In this document: piece by piece, positions 33,978 to 42,571 of the stretch | Layout: every line of letters starts with the position of its first letter | Position numbering within the stretch: position 1 is the first letter of the stretch | Origin: Cyclobacteriaceae bacterium SS2 | GTDB lineage: Bacteria; Bacteroidota; Bacteroidia; Cytophagales; Cyclobacteriaceae | Direction: 5' to 3' | Length of the DNA: 51,675 nt | Assembly: GCA_019192515.1 (NCBI GenBank) | Contig: JAHCMM010000179.1 | Span: forward strand, 2,503-54,177 | Notes under the pieces: generated by a model | The model's input: the letters and a program-made list of their open reading frames with translations, nothing else | Told to the model about the DNA's origin: nothing | Databases searched by the model: none | Made by a program: the position numbers and the translations under genes

Positions 33978-35441
33978 ATGAAAAGATTTAATAGAACTGG
34001 ATTTCAACTTGCTATAGCTTTTATAGTCGTTGTAATACTCAGTTGGTCATTGCAAGCCGTAGCCGAAAATACTGAAGACAATGTGTTCATGGCAGGAGCC
34101 GCCACAGCCAACATCACTCCACCCTTAGGTATGGGGTTGGTTGGTGGCTGGGGTACTCCTCCGGCTACTCACATCCACGATGAGCTACACGCAAGGTGTT
34201 TGGTACTGGATGATGGAAGCACAAAGCTGGTTTTCGTTATCGTAGATAATGTGGGGCTGCGAGATGATTTGCTGGATGAAGGCAGAAGAAGAATCCAGGA
34301 AAAAACAGGTATACCCATGAAGAATGTCATGATTTCATCCACACATACACACTCCGCAGTAAGTGCCGCTGGAGCCGAACGTTATGATTACAGTAGTGGT
34401 GGAGAATTCGACGAATATCAGGAGTTCTTGCTGAGCCGGTTTGTGGATGGGACTCAGATTGCGATAAATAATCTTGAGCCGGCAAAGATTGGTTGGGGTG
34501 ATATTGACGTTCCCGAGCATCTGTTTGTTCGTAGATGGAAAATGAAGCCTGGTACGCCATTGCCTAATCCTTATGGCGGACAGGATAAAGTGAAAATGAA
34601 TCCGGGACATAGTCCTGATTTGTTGGAACAAGCAGGTGTTCCGGATCCCGAAGTATCCTTTATCTCTGTGCAATCTACCAGTGGAAGACCCATTGCCTTA
34701 ATGGCAAATTATGGATTGCATTATGTTGGCTATGTTTCCGAAGGACATGTTTCTGCAGACTATTTTGCCTTGTTTGCTGATAATATTCAGAAGTTGCTCG
34801 GAGCTGACAGACAGGATCCTCCATTTGTAGGGATCATGACAAATGGTACTTCAGGAGATGTAAATAATAATAACTACAGCAAAGCAAGTAATCGGAAGCC
34901 TGATTATGTACAGATGCGATATGTGGCCGATGATGTGGCTAGAAAAGTTTACAGTGTGTGTAATAACATTGAATACAAAGACTGGGTACCACTTAAAGCT
35001 GCTGCAGAAAAGCTAACCCTTAAAGTAAGAAAAGCTCCTAAAAAACTGGTGAAAAGATCTGAAGGAGTACTTGCCAGACCAGAAACAGTGGAGCCAATTC
35101 ATCGACATGAGGTGACTTATGCAAAGCGAATTCTTCTTATGGATAAGTGGCCTGATGAAATTGACATCACCTTGCAGACATTTAGAATAGGAGACCTTGG
35201 AGTCGCTGCTATTCCTTTCGAAGTATTTGCTGAAATAGGGCTTGAAATAAAAGAAAGGACTCCTTTCCAAAAATCATTTACCATCAGTCTGGCAAACGGA
35301 GGCTTTGGATATTTGCCGACTCCTCCTCAACATGAGCTGGGTGGCTACGAAACATGGTATGGGACCAATAAGGTAGAGATCGATGCTTCTGTGAAAATCA
35401 TCGATAAACTAATGAATCTGTTCGGGGAGATCCAGGAATAA
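33978..35441 (+). CDS. Neutral-ceramidase-like secreted hydrolase
   Basis: 487 residues with an N-terminal signal segment (LAIAFIVVVILSWSLQAVAE). The first half matches the neutral/alkaline ceramidase N-terminal domain: GAATANITPPLGMGLVGGWG, a His pair in MISSTHTHSAVSAAG, and a later His in NYGLHYVGYVSEGHVSADYF that would complete a zinc site. TNGTSGDVNNNN is another family-like loop. The C-terminal ceramidase domain is shortened. Members beside carbohydrate genes in Bacteroidota have no proven ceramide activity; amide or ester cleavage on a glycolipid or glycan is plausible. Confidence 0.85.
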   Translation: MKRFNRTGFQLAIAFIVVVILSWSLQAVAENTEDNVFMAGAATANITPPLGMGLVGGWGTPPATHIHDELHARCLVLDDGSTKLVFVIVDNVGLRDDLLDEGRRRIQEKTGIPMKNVMISSTHTHSAVSAAGAERYDYSSGGEFDEYQEFLLSRFVDGTQIAINNLEPAKIGWGDIDVPEHLFVRRWKMKPGTPLPNPYGGQDKVKMNPGHSPDLLEQAGVPDPEVSFISVQSTSGRPIALMANYGLHYVGYVSEGHVSADYFALFADNIQKLLGADRQDPPFVGIMTNGTSGDVNNNNYSKASNRKPDYVQMRYVADDVARKVYSVCNNIEYKDWVPLKAAAEKLTLKVRKAPKKLVKRSEGVLARPETVEPIHRHEVTYAKRILLMDKWPDEIDITLQTFRIGDLGVAAIPFEVFAEIGLEIKERTPFQKSFTISLANGGFGYLPTPPQHELGGYETWYGTNKVEIDASVKIIDKLMNLFGEIQE

Positions 35442-35467
35442 GGCAGTGCTTTTCATCTAACAATAAC

Positions 35468-36871
35468 ATGCAAAACAGGCGTAAATTTCTTTCAACAATA
35501 TCGTTGATCGCAGCAGGATCTCTTGTGTCCGATCATCTAAAGGCTGGGATTCTTGCAAAGGGTAAGAAGCTCAAGGTAGTGTTGATCGGTACCGGTGTTA
35601 GAGGAACTTCTTTTTGGGGTAAGCGGCTGATGGATGCTTATAGTGACATCCTAACATTTGATGCGTTGGTAGATCCCAATGCTGGTCGGTTGGAGTATGC
35701 GAGGAATTATATTAGTGTTGGAAAGGATTGTGGGCTTTATCATTCGTTTGAAGCGATGATTAAGTCTCACGATCCTGATTTAATAATTGTTACCACTCCT
35801 GATTCTTCCCATCACGAATACGTCATCAAGGCACTTGAAAACGGTATTGATGTACTCACCGAGAAACCCCTAACGGTGGATGAAGCAAAATGCCAGGCCA
35901 TACTTGATGCAGAACAAAAGTATCAACGAAAAGTGTTTGTGGGGTTCAACCTAAGGTGGTCTCCTTACAACGCCAGGATCAAGCAAATGCTGAATGATAA
36001 AATCATAGGAGACATTGTTTCAGTGGATTTTTCCTGGAACTTAAATACCAGCCATGGAGCATCCTACTTTCGAAGGTGGCATGGTCAGATGGAGTACAGT
36101 GGTTCACTACTGGTTCATAAGTCTACCCACCATTTCGACCTGCTTAATTGGTGGTTGAACTCTGAACCTGAGAAAGTGTTTGCCTTTGGTGATCTGGAAT
36201 ATTATGGTCGCCGACAGGAAAAGAAGGGTGTCAACTGCAGGAATTGTAATGAAAAAGATACCTGCAAGTTCTACTGGGATATCAATACAAGTAAGTCAAG
36301 TGTTGATTTATACGTCAAAAATGAGCACCTGGATGGGTACATACGCGATAGTTGTGTGTTTAGGCCTGATATTGATATCTATGATAAAATGAATCTTAAT
36401 ATCAGGTACGCCAACAATGTATATGTCAACTATATGCTCACTACATATTCCCCCTGGGAGGGCTGGCACATTGCCTTTAATGGGACAAAGGGAAGACTGG
36501 AAGCATTTATGGATGTGCCTTATATGGACTCCAAAAACTTGTCTCAAGAAGAGCTCCATCGCATGGAAATGAATCAGCAGGGCAGTGAGGATTCAGATAC
36601 ACGCCCAATCATAACTCATAAGCTATGGGACAGCCAGGAAACATTAAGTGTACCTCATAATCGTTCCGGGCATGGTGGTGGAGACAAACTTTTGCAAGAC
36701 AATATCTTTAGAAATATTAAAGCTGAAGATACACTCCATCAAACTGCGGGAACAAGAGATGGTGCCATGTCGGTGTTAATTGGTATTGCAGCAAGAAACA
36801 GTATAGAGACAGGAGAGCCTGTATTGATCAGTTCTCTGACCGATTTAAAACCGAAAGCTCAAAGGTTTTGA
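35468..36871 (+). CDS. Exported Gfo/Idh/MocA-family oxidoreductase
   Basis: 467 residues with an N-terminal NRRKFLSTISLIAAGSLVSD export signal (Tat-like). Rossmann motif KVVLIGTGVRGTSFW and the classic LTEKPLTVDEAKC lysine motif are intact. A Cys cluster (NCRNCNEKDTC, near 258-268) is inserted in the catalytic domain and could bind a metal. HKSTHHFDLLNWWL supplies the usual active-site His. It is the third exported member of this family in the locus. It ends just before the DUF6807 gene. Confidence 0.9.
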   Translation: MQNRRKFLSTISLIAAGSLVSDHLKAGILAKGKKLKVVLIGTGVRGTSFWGKRLMDAYSDILTFDALVDPNAGRLEYARNYISVGKDCGLYHSFEAMIKSHDPDLIIVTTPDSSHHEYVIKALENGIDVLTEKPLTVDEAKCQAILDAEQKYQRKVFVGFNLRWSPYNARIKQMLNDKIIGDIVSVDFSWNLNTSHGASYFRRWHGQMEYSGSLLVHKSTHHFDLLNWWLNSEPEKVFAFGDLEYYGRRQEKKGVNCRNCNEKDTCKFYWDINTSKSSVDLYVKNEHLDGYIRDSCVFRPDIDIYDKMNLNIRYANNVYVNYMLTTYSPWEGWHIAFNGTKGRLEAFMDVPYMDSKNLSQEELHRMEMNQQGSEDSDTRPIITHKLWDSQETLSVPHNRSGHGGGDKLLQDNIFRNIKAEDTLHQTAGTRDGAMSVLIGIAARNSIETGEPVLISSLTDLKPKAQRF

Positions 36872-36876
36872 GAAGG

Positions 36877-37827
36877 ATGAAGTTCAAATTCAATGCCTTT
36901 GGCCTCGTGCTGCTTTTTGTAGTGGTGTGCTCATTCACTATGCTTTCATGCCAGACAGACAATACTGTTTGGGAAATCACAAAAAGCGAAATCGGTATAC
37001 TGATCATGGAGGGAGCGGATAGCGTCTTATATTACCAGCAAGCTCCAAAATCATTTGAAGGTAAATTCGAAAGGTCCAATTACTTTCATCCATTATATGG
37101 CATGAAGGGAGGCATACTTACTGAAGATTTTCCAGAAGATCATTTACATCATCGGGGAATCTTCTGGTCATGGCATCAGGTCTTTATTGGAGACAAACCT
37201 CTCGGAGACCCGTGGGATCTCACTGACTTTGAGACGGATGTGGCAAGTGCGGATGCTAACTATACGGATAAGTCATGTATCCTTCATACTGAAGTTAATT
37301 GGAAGTCTCCCTTATGGCTGGATAAAAATGACGATCAGAAGTCTTTTATTAAGGAATATGCCAAAGTGGAGGTTTTCCCAAAGAAGGACAACTACCGGAT
37401 AATTGACTTTGAGATAGAGCTTTATGCATTATTCGATAGTGTTTCGATAGGGGGATCTGAAAATGAAACCGGATATGGTGGGTTTTCCTGGAGGATCAAG
37501 CTGCCAGAGAATGTGAAATTTGAAGGACAGGATGGAGAGGTCACACCTCAAAGTACAGCCGTAGAAGCTGGTGAATGGATGAACATTTCTGGAAGTTTGT
37601 CTGACCAGAGTGTTCAGGAAGGTGTTGTGGTGGTTTCGCACCCCACCAATCCTAACCATCCACAATCATGGGTACTTAGAAGGCGAAGAAGCATGCAAAA
37701 TGCACAATTTCCGGGTTCAGAAAGGGTATTCATTCCTAAAGATCAGCCTTTAAAGCTCAAGTATAGAGTGATCGTTTATTCCAGATCTATGAATTCGGAG
37801 CAAATTCAACAATTAGCTAAATTTTAA
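36877..37827 (+). CDS. DUF6807 (PmoA-like) lipoprotein
   Basis: About 316 residues. The ATG at 36877 gives a lipoprotein signal (MLSCQTDN lipobox); a TTG at 36868 would overlap the previous gene. The DUF6807 signature is clear: NYFHPLYGMKGGILTEDFPE followed by DHLHHRGIFWSW. The His-rich stretch could bind metal or sugar. The family was named PmoA for methane oxygenase by old annotation, with no evidence of that reaction. It often sits next to Gfo/Idh/MocA genes, as here, implying a shared sugar pathway. Confidence 0.85.
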   Translation: MKFKFNAFGLVLLFVVVCSFTMLSCQTDNTVWEITKSEIGILIMEGADSVLYYQQAPKSFEGKFERSNYFHPLYGMKGGILTEDFPEDHLHHRGIFWSWHQVFIGDKPLGDPWDLTDFETDVASADANYTDKSCILHTEVNWKSPLWLDKNDDQKSFIKEYAKVEVFPKKDNYRIIDFEIELYALFDSVSIGGSENETGYGGFSWRIKLPENVKFEGQDGEVTPQSTAVEAGEWMNISGSLSDQSVQEGVVVVSHPTNPNHPQSWVLRRRRSMQNAQFPGSERVFIPKDQPLKLKYRVIVYSRSMNSEQIQQLAKF

Positions 37828-37830
37828 ACT

Positions 37831-38607
37831 ATGAACATCTCGAAAAAATATAGAAATCTATTTTTTACAGTATCGGTGATATTGGTGCTTTTCTCTTTCA
37901 TTGAAAAGAAATCGACAAACATTTATATGATAGGGGATTCAACCATGGCCAGCTATAAAGAGGACAGAGCACCTTTGACTGGATGGGGGCAGGTTATGTC
38001 TGATTATTTTAAGAAGCCAATAAGGGTGGATAACCATGCCACCAGCGGCAGGAGTACAAAAAGCTTTATCAGTGAGGGGCGCTGGGACAAAGTTTTTGAA
38101 AATTTACAGCCAGATAATTATGTGTTCATTCAATTTGGACACAATGATGCCAAAAAAGATGACCCAAGAAGATACGCTGACCCCAATGGTCTATATAAAG
38201 AGAACCTGATAAAATTTGTGAAGGAAACACGAGATAAAGGGGCCATTCCAATTTTGTTGACTCCAATCGCGAGACGTGCATTCAATGATGATGGGTCAAT
38301 AAAGAACACCCATGGAGATTATCTAAAAGCCGTAAATGATGTAAGCAAATCTTTAGATGTGATCATGATAGACATGTTCAAATTGACTTCTGAGTATGTT
38401 GCTAAATTAGGTCCTGATAAATCAAAAGATGTTTATTTATGGGTTGAGCCAAATGAGATTTATCCGGAAGGTAAAGAGGATAATACACATTTATCAACAT
38501 TGGGAGCTCACCAATTTGCAAAACTTGTCCTGAGGGAAGTTATCAATCAAGATATCCCACTTAAATCGCAAATCAGGAAAAAAATGCTGGACTCACCCGG
38601 AAGGTAA
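37831..38607 (+). CDS. SGNH/GDSL esterase, rhamnogalacturonan-acetylesterase-like
   Basis: 258 residues with an N-terminal hydrophobic signal (LFFTVSVILVLFSFIE). All four SGNH blocks are visible: nucleophile Ser in YMIGDSTMASY, Gly in HATSGRSTKSF, Asn in QFGHNDAKKDD, and Asp/His in EDNTHLSTLGAHQFA. This is the pattern of rhamnogalacturonan acetylesterases (CE12). It removes acetyl groups from polysaccharide. Last gene of the enzyme run, starting 3 bp after DUF6807. Its 3' end faces araC with 28 bp between and no obvious terminator. Confidence 0.92.
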   Translation: MNISKKYRNLFFTVSVILVLFSFIEKKSTNIYMIGDSTMASYKEDRAPLTGWGQVMSDYFKKPIRVDNHATSGRSTKSFISEGRWDKVFENLQPDNYVFIQFGHNDAKKDDPRRYADPNGLYKENLIKFVKETRDKGAIPILLTPIARRAFNDDGSIKNTHGDYLKAVNDVSKSLDVIMIDMFKLTSEYVAKLGPDKSKDVYLWVEPNEIYPEGKEDNTHLSTLGAHQFAKLVLREVINQDIPLKSQIRKKMLDSPGR

Positions 38608-38635
38608 CTGGTAGCCGCCCCGATAGCACATTCCG

Positions 38636-39496
38636 TCAGTTCTTAATGATTTGAATATATTCTCTTGGGGTAACACCTTTCAATTGTTTAAAATGGCGAT
38701 TGAAATTAGAAAGATTCTCAAAACCAGATTCATACGCAACCTGAGAAATATTGAGCCTTTCCTCTGCCAGCAACCTACAGGCAAATCCAATTCTCATGTT
38801 TAATAAATAACTTTTGAAAGGCATCTTATACATTTTCTTAAAAGACAGGAAAAACTGGGTGTTTGACATGTTAGCGATCTCCAGCACATCCTTTAATTGA
38901 ATGTTCTTCTTGAAGTTTTTCAACATGTATTCTATCACATCTCTCAAAGGCTCACTTTCATGCATTTTGTAGGGTTCAAGAAAAGCGGAGCTGCATAAAA
39001 GACTATACTCGTTTGTAGTTGCCAGAATCTCAAAGATGTTGAACAATGAGTATAGCCGATTTACCGGTGTCATTGATTTCATGTCAAGCATGATTTTGAT
39101 AATGTCTTTTTGTGCTTGTCCCAGGATCAGGCAACCCTGGGAAGATTTAGAGAAAAACTGTTTAAGCTGAAGGTTCTCAGGAAACTCAAAAAAGCGCGAT
39201 CCAAGAAAATCCTCCAGGAATTGGATGACAAGACCTTCACCGATGAAGTTGCCATCTTTTTCGTAAAATTCTTCGTCACACTTCCAAACATGAGGAAGGT
39301 AAGAACCTAAAAATACCAGATCGTTTTCTTCAAATTCGTTGATCGTGTCACCCACTATCCTAATACCCTTTCCTTTAGTTATCAATACCAATTCATACTC
39401 CGGGTGATGGTGGTATGTCGAAAAGTCCTCGGTCTCATGATGATAAATAAATGAGCTTTCAGAATCCTTAAAAAGTCGTACTTCAGCAATTTTCAT
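38636..39496 (-). CDS. AraC-family transcriptional regulator
   Basis: 286 residues. The N-terminal half is a cupin-like sensor (SFIYHHETEDFSTYHHHPEY, then ITKGKGIRIVGD). The C-terminal half has the two AraC helix-turn-helices (LKDVLEIANMSNTQFFLSFK and NISQVAYESGFENLSNFNRH). It is divergent from the RidA-led run and probably activates it in response to a substrate or intermediate. Paired inverted sites in the intergenic region support this, and one lies 24 bp from its own start. Confidence 0.93.
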   Translation of the reverse strand: MKIAEVRLFKDSESSFIYHHETEDFSTYHHHPEYELVLITKGKGIRIVGDTINEFEENDLVFLGSYLPHVWKCDEEFYEKDGNFIGEGLVIQFLEDFLGSRFFEFPENLQLKQFFSKSSQGCLILGQAQKDIIKIMLDMKSMTPVNRLYSLFNIFEILATTNEYSLLCSSAFLEPYKMHESEPLRDVIEYMLKNFKKNIQLKDVLEIANMSNTQFFLSFKKMYKMPFKSYLLNMRIGFACRLLAEERLNISQVAYESGFENLSNFNRHFKQLKGVTPREYIQIIKN

Positions 39497-39519
39497 TTCC
39501 CACGGTCATATTGTGATTA

Positions 39520-39591
39520 TATGATACTAAAATTCTGATTAATTATTTGAAGATAATAATAATGGAGTTAATAAAGACGATTAGTATCATA
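39520..39591. promoter_or_regulatory. Paired inverted half-sites between araC and the RidA-led run
   Basis: TATGATACTAA (39520-39530) and its exact reverse complement TTAGTATCATA (39581-39591) are 11 bp each. Their centres are about 61 bp apart, close to six helical turns. One flanks araC, the other faces the promoter at 39632. A looping or dual-site AraC operator is the best reading. The rest of the 215-bp gap is AT-rich. Confidence 0.6.
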
Positions 39592-39631
39592 AAAGACAGT
39601 TTTTGTATTATCTAATCTTTTGGAATCAGGA

Positions 39632-39639
39632 TAGCTTTG
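39632..39639 (+). promoter_or_regulatory. -7 box of the RidA-led operon
   Basis: TAGCTTTG matches TAnnTTTG exactly, 40 bp downstream of the nearer AraC half-site and 72 bp before the ridA-like start. No proper -33 box is found, as expected for an activator-dependent promoter. Confidence 0.5.
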
Positions 39640-39711
39640 AATATAAAGAAATGGGAAGGTGTGGCATTTTGACTAACCTGATTATTTAGATAAAACAAAA
39701 CTTTTCGCGCT

Positions 39712-40104
39712 ATGCATAAACAAAAAGTAATTCATCCTAACAGGGATGAAAATTTTGATACCGGAGCGTATTCTGACGGGGTCATTTGTGATGGTCTGCT
39801 CTTTTTAAGCGGTCAGGCATCAGTTGATTTCAAGACTTCCACTTTTGTCCTCGGGACCATTGAAGAAGAAACACGTCGAACTCTGGATAACATTAAGGCG
39901 ATCGTGGAAAAGGCAGGTGCCAGTTTGGATAATGTGCTGAAAAGTACCGTCCACTTAAGTGATATAGAAGATTTCGGCAAGTTTAATGAAGTCTATGCAA
40001 CATACTTCGATGGAATACGCCCGGCAAGAACGACGGTTCAATCAGTTTTAGGAGAAAACATCAAGGTAGAAATTGATGTAATTGTCAAACTGCCCAACAA
40101 GTAA
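39712..40104 (+). CDS. RidA-family (YjgF/UK114) enamine/imine deaminase
   Basis: 130 residues, full length. The substrate-binding Arg is in GIRPARTTVQSVLG, and the terminal block VEIDVIVKLPN holds the conserved Glu. RidA proteins hydrolyse reactive enamines or imines made by PLP enzymes to keto acids. Its place before two PLP enzymes fits that role exactly. It is first in the run, 6 bp ahead of the aldolase-like gene. Confidence 0.93.
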   Translation: MHKQKVIHPNRDENFDTGAYSDGVICDGLLFLSGQASVDFKTSTFVLGTIEEETRRTLDNIKAIVEKAGASLDNVLKSTVHLSDIEDFGKFNEVYATYFDGIRPARTTVQSVLGENIKVEIDVIVKLPNK

Positions 40105-40110
40105 TTGGAT

Positions 40111-41217
40111 ATGAGCTTTCACCGTGTCAAATCCAATATAGTTGAAGCCATTGATTCACCAGCACTCTTGATCTATCCCGATATTGTAAAGGAGAATATT
40201 TCAACAGCTCAGTCAATTCTTGATGTTTCAAAGAACAATTCACTAAGACCACATATAAAAAGTGTGAAGTGCTTGGAGGTTATTCAAATGACAATGGGTC
40301 ACGGGATTGAAAAGTTTAAGTGTAGTACCATCGCCGAGGCGGAATTGTTAGGAATGGCTGGAGCAAAGGATGTCCTGCTAAACTACCAATTGTCTACAGT
40401 TAAAGCGCAGAGGTTTAGGGAACTAATTGAGTCTTACCCGGATGTGACTTTTTCATGTCTGGTAGATAATATTGAAAGTGCCCAAATAATGTCTGCTCTT
40501 ACTACTCACACAGATGTCAATGTCTACATAGATATAAATCTTGGTATGGATCGAACCGGGATCAAAGCTGACAATGCTCTCAGTCTATTGAAAGAATTAA
40601 GACAGTTGAATGGAATAAAAGTTCAGGGGTTTCACTGCTATGAAGGGCATATTGATTCGTCGAACAGAGGATCGAGATTGGAGCAGGCTTTTGAAGCTTA
40701 TCTGACAATGATGGATTTGAAAAGAGGAGGAAGCCAGATAATGGAAAGAGACCTGGCTGTCGTATTGGGCGGATCTCCCAATTTTGAATATTATGGAAAA
40801 CAGTGTGGTCTGGAATGCAGTCCCGGAACCTTTTTTCTCTGGGACTATGGATATGGGAAAAACTACCCTGAAATACCTTTCAAGATTGCTGCTTTTGTTC
40901 TTACCCGGATCATTTCCATCATTGATGAAAAGAAAATGTGTTTGGACCTGGGTTACAAAGCAGTAGCTTCGGATTCACCTTTGCCAAGAGTAAAGTTTCC
41001 TGAACTTCCTGAATATACAGTATTAGGGCAGTATGAGGAACATTTAGTCATTGAGGTTCCTGATACATCAGTCTTTAATGTGGGCTCTCCTTTATATGCG
41101 GTCCCGTATCACATTTGCCCAACAGTGAATCTCTATGAGAAGGTATTTGCCATTGAGAATGGACAAGTCACCGATACCTGGGATATAGTTGCAAGGGACA
41201 GACAGATCAATATTTAA
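40111..41217 (+). CDS. D-threonine aldolase/D-serine dehydratase-like PLP enzyme
   Basis: 368 residues from the ATG at 40111; a TTG six bases earlier adds nothing. Fold type III: PLP Lys50 in SLRPHIKSVKC, and the barrel strands VNVYIDINLGMDRTGI and HCYEGHIDSS. The C-terminal His and Cys metal ligands are in PYHICPTVNLYEKVF. Enzymes of this family split D-threonine or D-threo-3-hydroxyamino acids to glycine plus aldehyde, or dehydrate D-serine. Sequence alone does not tell which. RidA upstream fits a dehydratase making an enamine. Confidence 0.9.
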   Translation: MSFHRVKSNIVEAIDSPALLIYPDIVKENISTAQSILDVSKNNSLRPHIKSVKCLEVIQMTMGHGIEKFKCSTIAEAELLGMAGAKDVLLNYQLSTVKAQRFRELIESYPDVTFSCLVDNIESAQIMSALTTHTDVNVYIDINLGMDRTGIKADNALSLLKELRQLNGIKVQGFHCYEGHIDSSNRGSRLEQAFEAYLTMMDLKRGGSQIMERDLAVVLGGSPNFEYYGKQCGLECSPGTFFLWDYGYGKNYPEIPFKIAAFVLTRIISIIDEKKMCLDLGYKAVASDSPLPRVKFPELPEYTVLGQYEEHLVIEVPDTSVFNVGSPLYAVPYHICPTVNLYEKVFAIENGQVTDTWDIVARDRQINI

Positions 41218-41229
41218 TAATAATAAGAA

Positions 41230-42537
41230 ATGGATGTAAAATATAGTAAATCCAAAGCGTTGCTGGACCGTGCAAAACGATCCCTTGCGGGAGGTGTCTC
41301 TTCCGAATTTAGAAAATATGGTCATCCACATGCACTTTTTTACACCCACGCAAATGGTGTGAGGCTTTATGATGCAGACGGAAACGAATATCTTGATTTT
41401 ACCCTTAGTCAGGGACCCATGATCGTTGGACACTCGCATCCGCATGTGCTTGAAAAAGTACTGACCTATTCTGCAAAAGGGCAATTATTTGCTGGGCAGC
41501 ATATGCTCGAAATAGAGCTTGCAGAGAAATTGCAAAAGTACATTCCATCGGCAGAGCTGATGCGCTTTTGTCTGGATGGAACTACTGCAATTCAAACCGC
41601 TTTCCGGCTAGCCCGGGCAAAGACAGGAAAGCAAAAATTTGTTCGTTTTGAGGGGCAGTACCACGGTTGGTTAGATAATGTTTCCTGGGGTATCTCCGGG
41701 AGCGAAGAACAGCTGGGTCCAAGAAATCACCCGACCCCCGTGCCGTGGACTAGAGGAATGTCTGATCACTCCTGCAAGGAGTTCATCATTCTACCGTGGA
41801 ATGACCTCGATTTGTTGCAACAGGTGATTCAGGAGCATCACCGGGAGATCGCGGCTATCATCACTGAACCGATCATGTGCAACAGCAGCTGTATCCTTCC
41901 AAAAGAGGGGTTTTTAAAGGGAGTAAGACAGCTATGTGATCAGTATGATATTACCCTGATTTTTGATGAGGTCATCACAGGTTTTCGTACTTCTCTGGGA
42001 GGAGCTCAAAGCTATTATAACATCATTCCTGATCTTTCGATTTTTGCTAAGGCAATGGCGAGTGGATACCCTATTTCCGCCATTGTAGGTAAAAGGGAAT
42101 GGATGAAGATGCTTGAAAGTGGAGAGGTTATTCATGCAGGAACAATGAATTCGGCTTGTCCATTGGTAGCAGCTGCATTGGCTACAATAGAGGTGCTGGA
42201 AGATCCAGGCACACATGACAGAATATTCAGTTTGGGATGTAAACTCATGGATGGCTTAAAGGAGGCTGCCAAAATAACTGGTGAGAACTTATTGGTACAG
42301 GGCTTAGGTCCCATGCTGCATACCGGATTTGCCAATACTGAAAAGGTAGAAGACTTCAGAGGGATGAAACACTATGACAAAGTCAAGTCTTCTCTATTCA
42401 TTTCAAGACTACATGACAAAGGGATAAGGGTAATTGGCCGGGGTTTATGGTATATCTCAGCGGTTCATACTGAGGCAGATATTGATTTGGCTATTGAAAA
42501 ATCATTAGAAGTATTAAAGGAATTAAACAAAAAGTAA
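41230..42537 (+). CDS. Class III PLP aminotransferase, GSA-aminomutase-like
   Basis: 435 residues of the HemL-like branch. The PLP Lys is K274 in LSIFAKAMASGYP, and the cofactor Asp is in LIFDEVITGFR (D246). The N-terminal GGVSSEFRKYGHP resembles beta-amino-acid transaminases more than true HemL, and the usual GTEA reads GTTA (118-121). HemL proper is a housekeeping heme gene and would not be found here. A role in moving an amino group from a beta- or hydroxy-amino acid is more likely. Confidence 0.87.
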   Translation: MDVKYSKSKALLDRAKRSLAGGVSSEFRKYGHPHALFYTHANGVRLYDADGNEYLDFTLSQGPMIVGHSHPHVLEKVLTYSAKGQLFAGQHMLEIELAEKLQKYIPSAELMRFCLDGTTAIQTAFRLARAKTGKQKFVRFEGQYHGWLDNVSWGISGSEEQLGPRNHPTPVPWTRGMSDHSCKEFIILPWNDLDLLQQVIQEHHREIAAIITEPIMCNSSCILPKEGFLKGVRQLCDQYDITLIFDEVITGFRTSLGGAQSYYNIIPDLSIFAKAMASGYPISAIVGKREWMKMLESGEVIHAGTMNSACPLVAAALATIEVLEDPGTHDRIFSLGCKLMDGLKEAAKITGENLLVQGLGPMLHTGFANTEKVEDFRGMKHYDKVKSSLFISRLHDKGIRVIGRGLWYISAVHTEADIDLAIEKSLEVLKELNKK

Positions 42538-42571
42538 GCCTATCCATAAGGATAAGCCAGAGAAAACCATT

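Noticed and set aside
36868-36871. 4-bp overlap between the Gfo/Idh/MocA gene and the DUF6807 gene
   Set aside because: It depends on a TTG start at 36868; the ATG at 36877 gives a better lipoprotein signal and no overlap.
36877-37827. Annotation as methane oxygenase PmoA
   Set aside because: The protein is a soluble lipoprotein with no membrane helices and shares only a historical family name; no methane oxidation genes are nearby.
41230-42537. Calling the class III aminotransferase hemL (glutamate-1-semialdehyde aminomutase)
   Set aside because: Its N-terminus and the GTTA variant differ from HemL, and its neighbours are amino acid catabolic genes, not heme genes.
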